Source: Theocolax elegans
Lineage: Eukaryota > Arthropoda > Insecta > Hymenoptera > Cerocephalidae
DNA: 64,000 bases
Direction: 5' to 3'
NCBI GenBank assembly: GCA_026168455.1
Contig: CM047429.1
Coordinates: 6,413,125 to 6,477,124 of the forward strand
The notes under the pieces are model-generated. The model worked only from the letters and a program-made list of their open reading frames with translations, was not told where the DNA came from and ran no database searches. Within the stretch, counting starts at the first letter, position 1. Every line of letters begins with the position of its first letter. Of this stretch, positions 60,101 to 64,000 are shown piece after piece. Position numbers and translations under genes: made by a program.

Positions 60101-63100
60101 CCGCGCAGTGTCGAGTATAATTTCTATGGTAAAAAATATATATTTTGAGTCACTAAAATGGGTGAAAGGAGATATATTCTTGTCTTACCTATTCAAAATT
60201 GACTTCCTAGATGTTTAAACAATTTTTAGAACGTTTACAAATGTCGATTCAGTCGAAATTCCCAAACAGGACACTACGGGGCACGCTCCCGTGTTTGCTC
60301 ATTCGCGAGAGCGTGTCGCGCAGTGTCGAGTATATTTTCTATGGTAAAAAATAAATATTTTGAGTCACCAAAATGGGCAAGAGGAGATATATTCTTGTCT
60401 TAACTATTCAAGTTTTACTTCCTAGATGTTTAAACAATTTTTAGAACGTTTACAATTGTCGATTCAGTCGAAATTCCCAACCAGGACACTACGAGGCACG
60501 CTCCCGCGTTTGCTCATTCGCGGGAGCGTGCCGCGCAGTGTCGAGTATAATTTCTATGGTAAAAAATATATATTTTGAGTCACTAAAATGGGTGAAAGGA
60601 GATATATTCTTGTCTTACCTATTTAAAATTGACTTCCTAGATGTTTAAACAATTTTTAGAACGTTTACAATTGTCGATTCAGTCGAAATTCCCAACCAGG
60701 ACACTACGAGGCACGCTCCCGCGTTTGCACATTCGCGGGAGCGTGCCGCGCAGTGTCGAGTATAATTTCTATGGTAAAAAATAAATATTTTGAGTCACTA
60801 AAATGTGCGAGAGGAGATATATTCTTGTCTTACCTATTCAAAATTTACTTCCTAGATGTTTAAACAATTTTTAGAACGTTTACAATTGTCGATTCAGTCG
60901 AAATTCCCAACCAGGACACTACGAGGCACGCTCCCGCGTTTGCTCATTCGCGGAAGCGTGCCGCGCAGTGTCGAGTATAATTTCTATGGTAAAAAATAAA
61001 TATTTTGAGTCACTACAATGGGTGAAAGGAGATATATTCTTGTCTTACCTATTCAAAATTTGATTCCTAGATGTTTAAACAATTTTTAGAACGTTTACAA
61101 TTGTCGATTCAGTCGAAATTCCCAACCAGGACACTACGAGGCACGCTCCCGCGTTTGCTCATTCGCGGGAGCGTGCCGCGCAGTGTCGAGTATAATTTCT
61201 ATGGTAAAAAATAAATATTTTGAGTCACTAAAATGGGTGAAAGGAGATATATTCTTGTCTTACCTATTCAAAATTTACTTCCTAGATGTTTAAACAATTT
61301 TTGGAACGTTTACAATTGTCGATTCAGTCGAAATTCCTAACCAGGACACTACGAGGCACGCTCCCGCGTTTGCACATTCGCGGGAGCGTGCCGCGCAGTG
61401 TCGAGTATAATTTCTATGGTAAAAAATAAATATTTTGAGTCACTAAAATGTGCGAGAGGAGATATATTCTTGTCTTACCTATTCAAAATTTACTTCCTAG
61501 ATGTTTAAACAATTTTTAGAACGTTTACAATTGTCGATTCAGTCGAAATTCCCAACCAGGACACTACGAGGCACGCTCCCGCGTTTGCTCATTCGCGGGA
61601 GCGTGCCGCGCAGTGTCGAGTATAATTTCTATGGTAAAAAATAAATATTTTGAGTCACTACAATGGGTGAAAGGAGATATATTCTTGTCTTACCTATTCA
61701 AAATTTGATTCCTAGATGTTTAAACAATTTTTGGAACGTTTACAATTGTCGATTCAGTCGAAATTCCCAACCAGGACACTACGAGGCACGCTCCCGCGTT
61801 TGCTCATTCGCGGGAGCGTGCCGCGCAGTGTCGAGTATAATTTCTATGGTAAAAAATATATATTTTGAGTCACTAAAATGGGTGAAAGGAGATATATTCT
61901 TGTCTTACCTATTCAAAATTGACTTCCTAGATGTTTAAACAATTTTTAGAACGTTTACAATTGTCGATTCAGTCGAAATTCCCAACCAGGACACTACGAG
62001 GCACGCTCCCGCGTTTGCTCATTCGCGGGAGCGTGCCGCGCAGTGTCGAGTATAATTTCTATGGTAAAAAATATATATTTTGAGTCACTAAAATGGGTGA
62101 AAGGAGATATATTCTTGTCTTACCTATTCAAAATTGACTTCCTAGATGTTTAAACAATTTTTAGAACGTTTACAAATGTCGATTCAGTCGAAATTCCCAA
62201 ACAGGACACTACGGGGCACGCTCCCGTGTTTGCTCATTCGCGAGAGCGTGTCGCGCAGTGTCGAGTATATTTTCTATGGTAAAAAATAAATATTTTGAGT
62301 CACCAAAATGGGCAAGAGGAGATATATTCTTGTCTTAACTATTCAAGTTTTACTTCCTAGATGTTTAAACAATTTTTAGAACGTTTACAATTGTCGATTC
62401 AGTCGAAATTCCCAACCAGGACACTACGAGGCACGCTCCCGCGTTTGCTCATTCGCGGGAGCGTGCCGCGCAGTGTCGAGTATAATTTCTATGGTAAAAA
62501 ATATATATTTTGAGTCACTAAAATGGGTGAAAGGAGATATATTCTTGTCTTACCTATTTAAAATTGACTTCCTAGATGTTTAAACAATTTTTAGAACGTT
62601 TACAATTGTCGATTCAGTCGAAATTCCCAACCAGGACACTACGAGGCACGCTCCCGCGTTTGCACATTCGCGGGAGCGTGCCGCGCAGTGTCGAGTATAA
62701 TTTCTATGGTAAAAAATAAATATTTTGAGTCACTAAAATGTGCGAGAGGAGATATATTCTTGTCTTACCTATTCAAAATTTACTTCCTAGATTTTTAAAC
62801 AATTTTTAGAACGTTTACAATTGTCGATTCAGTCGAAATTCCCAACCAGGACACTACGAGGCACGCTCCCGCGTTTGCTCATTCGCGGAAGCGTGCCGCG
62901 CAGTGTCGAGTATAATTTCTATGGTAAAAAATAAATATTTTGAGTCACTACAATGGGTGAAAGGAGATATATTCTTGTCTTACCTATTCAAAATTTGATT
63001 CCTAGATGTTTAAACAATTTTTAGAACGTTTACAATTGTCGATTCAGTCGAAATTCCCAACCAGGACACTACGAGGCACGCTCCCGCGTTTGCTCATTCG

Positions 63101-63598
63101 CGGGAGCGTGCCGCGCAGTGTCGAGTATAATTTCTATGGTAAAAAATAAATATTTTGAGTCACTAAAATGGGTGAAAGGAGATATATTCTTGTCTTACCT
63201 ATTCAAAATTTACTTCCTAGATGTTTAAACAATTTTTGGAACGTTTACAATTGTCGATTCAGTCGAAATTCCTAACCAGGACACTACGAGGCACGCTCCC
63301 GCGTTTGCTCATTCGCGGGAGCGTGCCGCGCAGTGTCGAGAATAATTTCTATGGTAAAAAATAAATATTTTGAGTCACTACAATGGGTGAAAGGAGATAT
63401 GTTCTTGTCTTACCTATTCAAAATTTACTTCCTAGATGTTTAAACAATTTTTAGAACGGTTACAATTGTCGATTCAGTCGAAATTCCCAACCAGGATACT
63501 ACGAGGCACGCTCCCGCGTTTGCTCATTCGCGGGAGCGTGCCGCGCAGTGTCGAGTATAATTTCTATGGTAAAAAATCAATATTTTGAGTCACTAAAA
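57146..63598 (+). repeat. Higher-order repeat units of 9 and 12 monomers
   Basis: A diagnostic pair of monomers (AAAAAATATATATTTTG followed later by CACTACGGGGCACGCTCCCG) recurs at intervals of 2,582 bp (12 x 215) and then 1,935 bp (9 x 215). Between marks the variant order is the same apart from the three extra monomers. Confidence 0.75.
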
Positions 63599-64000
63599 TG
63601 TGCAAGAGGAGATATATTCTTGTCTGACCTATTCAAAATTTACTTTCTAGATGTTTAAACAATTTTTAGAACGTTTACAATTGTCGATTCAGTCGAAATT
63701 CCCAACCAGGACACTACGAGGCACGCTCCCGCGTTTGCTCATTCGCGGGAGCGTGCCGCGCAGTGTAGAGTTTATTTTCTATGGTAAAAAATAAATATTT
63801 TGAGTCACTAAAATGGGTGAAAGGAGATATATATTCTTGTCTTACCTATTCAAAATTTACTTCCTAGATGTTTAAACAATTTTTAGAACGTTTACAATTG
63901 TCGATTCAGTCGAAATTCCCAACCAGGACACTACGAGGCACGCTCCCGCGTTTGCACATTCGCGGGAGCGTGCCGCGCAGTGTCGAGTATAATTTCTATG

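Larger units (their letters stand above)
37905..64000 (+). repeat. Satellite DNA array, 214-215-bp monomer, about 120 copies, continuing past the window
   Basis: Head-to-tail monomers in one orientation. Spacing of the CTACGAGG mark is 214, 214, 214, 214, 215 from 38371 onward. Each monomer has an AT-rich half (AGATGTTTAAACAATTTTT, AAATATTTTGAGTCACTAAA) and a GC-rich inverted repeat, GACACTACGAGGCACGCTCC to CGCGGGAGCGTGCCGCGCAG, with about 24-bp arms and a 10-nt loop TTTGCTCATT. Tandem length, homogeneity and the dyad suit centromeric or pericentromeric satellite. No CENP-B box match was found by eye. Short open frames across the monomers are by-products of the repeat. Confidence 0.95.

Noticed and set aside
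38308..61938. Many 60-91-codon ORFs (MFKQFLERLQ..., MGERRYILVL...) repeated across the array
   Set aside because: They are the same satellite monomer read in different frames. Monomer length is not a multiple of three, and no start context, splice sites or conservation beyond the repeat itself support coding.
37905..64000. CRISPR-like appearance of regular palindromic repeats
   Set aside because: Monomers are fully homologous along their length with no unique spacers, and the context is eukaryotic.

Overview
This window looks like repeat-rich heterochromatin from an arthropod, most likely an insect. The evidence is an AT-rich background, an R1-clade-like non-LTR gag, a Ty3/gypsy wreck, a TTAA-inserting transposase of a type common in insects, small introns, and a very large satellite array. 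No confident host gene is present. The species cannot be read from the sequence; a hymenopteran such as an ant is a guess.

Layout. 1-2.2 kb: decayed, intron-containing DDE-type transposase on the minus strand. 3.9-12.9 kb: a large inverted duplication whose arms carry four copies (A minus; B, C, D plus) of a non-LTR element that has gag/ORF1, a short 3' UTR and poly(A) but no endonuclease/RT ORF. B and C keep an open 519-aa gag with three zinc knuckles; A and D share a frameshifting deletion. 14.6-24.6 kb: a nest. A minus-strand Ty3/gypsy copy is cut by a 2.73-kb TTAA-flanked Kolobok-like transposon with one frameshift, and by a nearly palindromic foldback element that itself holds a 1,023-bp solo LTR. 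25.05-25.97 kb: a 915-bp TIR element. 26.5-31.5 kb: a DNA transposon with about 360-bp inverted repeats and a decayed multi-exon transposase. An 835-bp Penelope-like/retrozyme-like insertion with a 15-bp target duplication interrupts that transposase. 31.7-32.65 kb: a palindromic MITE. 34.0-36.2 kb: a SINE-like sequence, a 70-76-bp minisatellite and a diverged tandem duplication. 36.2-37.6 kb: two weak candidate host exons. 37.9-64.0 kb: about 120 monomers of a 214-215-bp satellite, each with a roughly 24-bp-stem hairpin, organised in higher-order blocks and running off the window.

The strongest discovery is a complete hammerhead ribozyme on the minus strand at 29373-29440, inside the 835-bp insertion. 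All core nucleotides are present, three helices form, and its two hairpin loops are complementary over 9 nt. Second is the ORF1-only non-LTR family arranged head to tail; copy C looks like the product of unequal crossing-over between B and D. A caution: satellite between about 43.1 and 53.1 kb is full of small indels, as if filled from uncorrected long reads, and the polished block from about 38.5 kb reappears about 14.6 kb downstream, so array length and order may be partly an assembly product.
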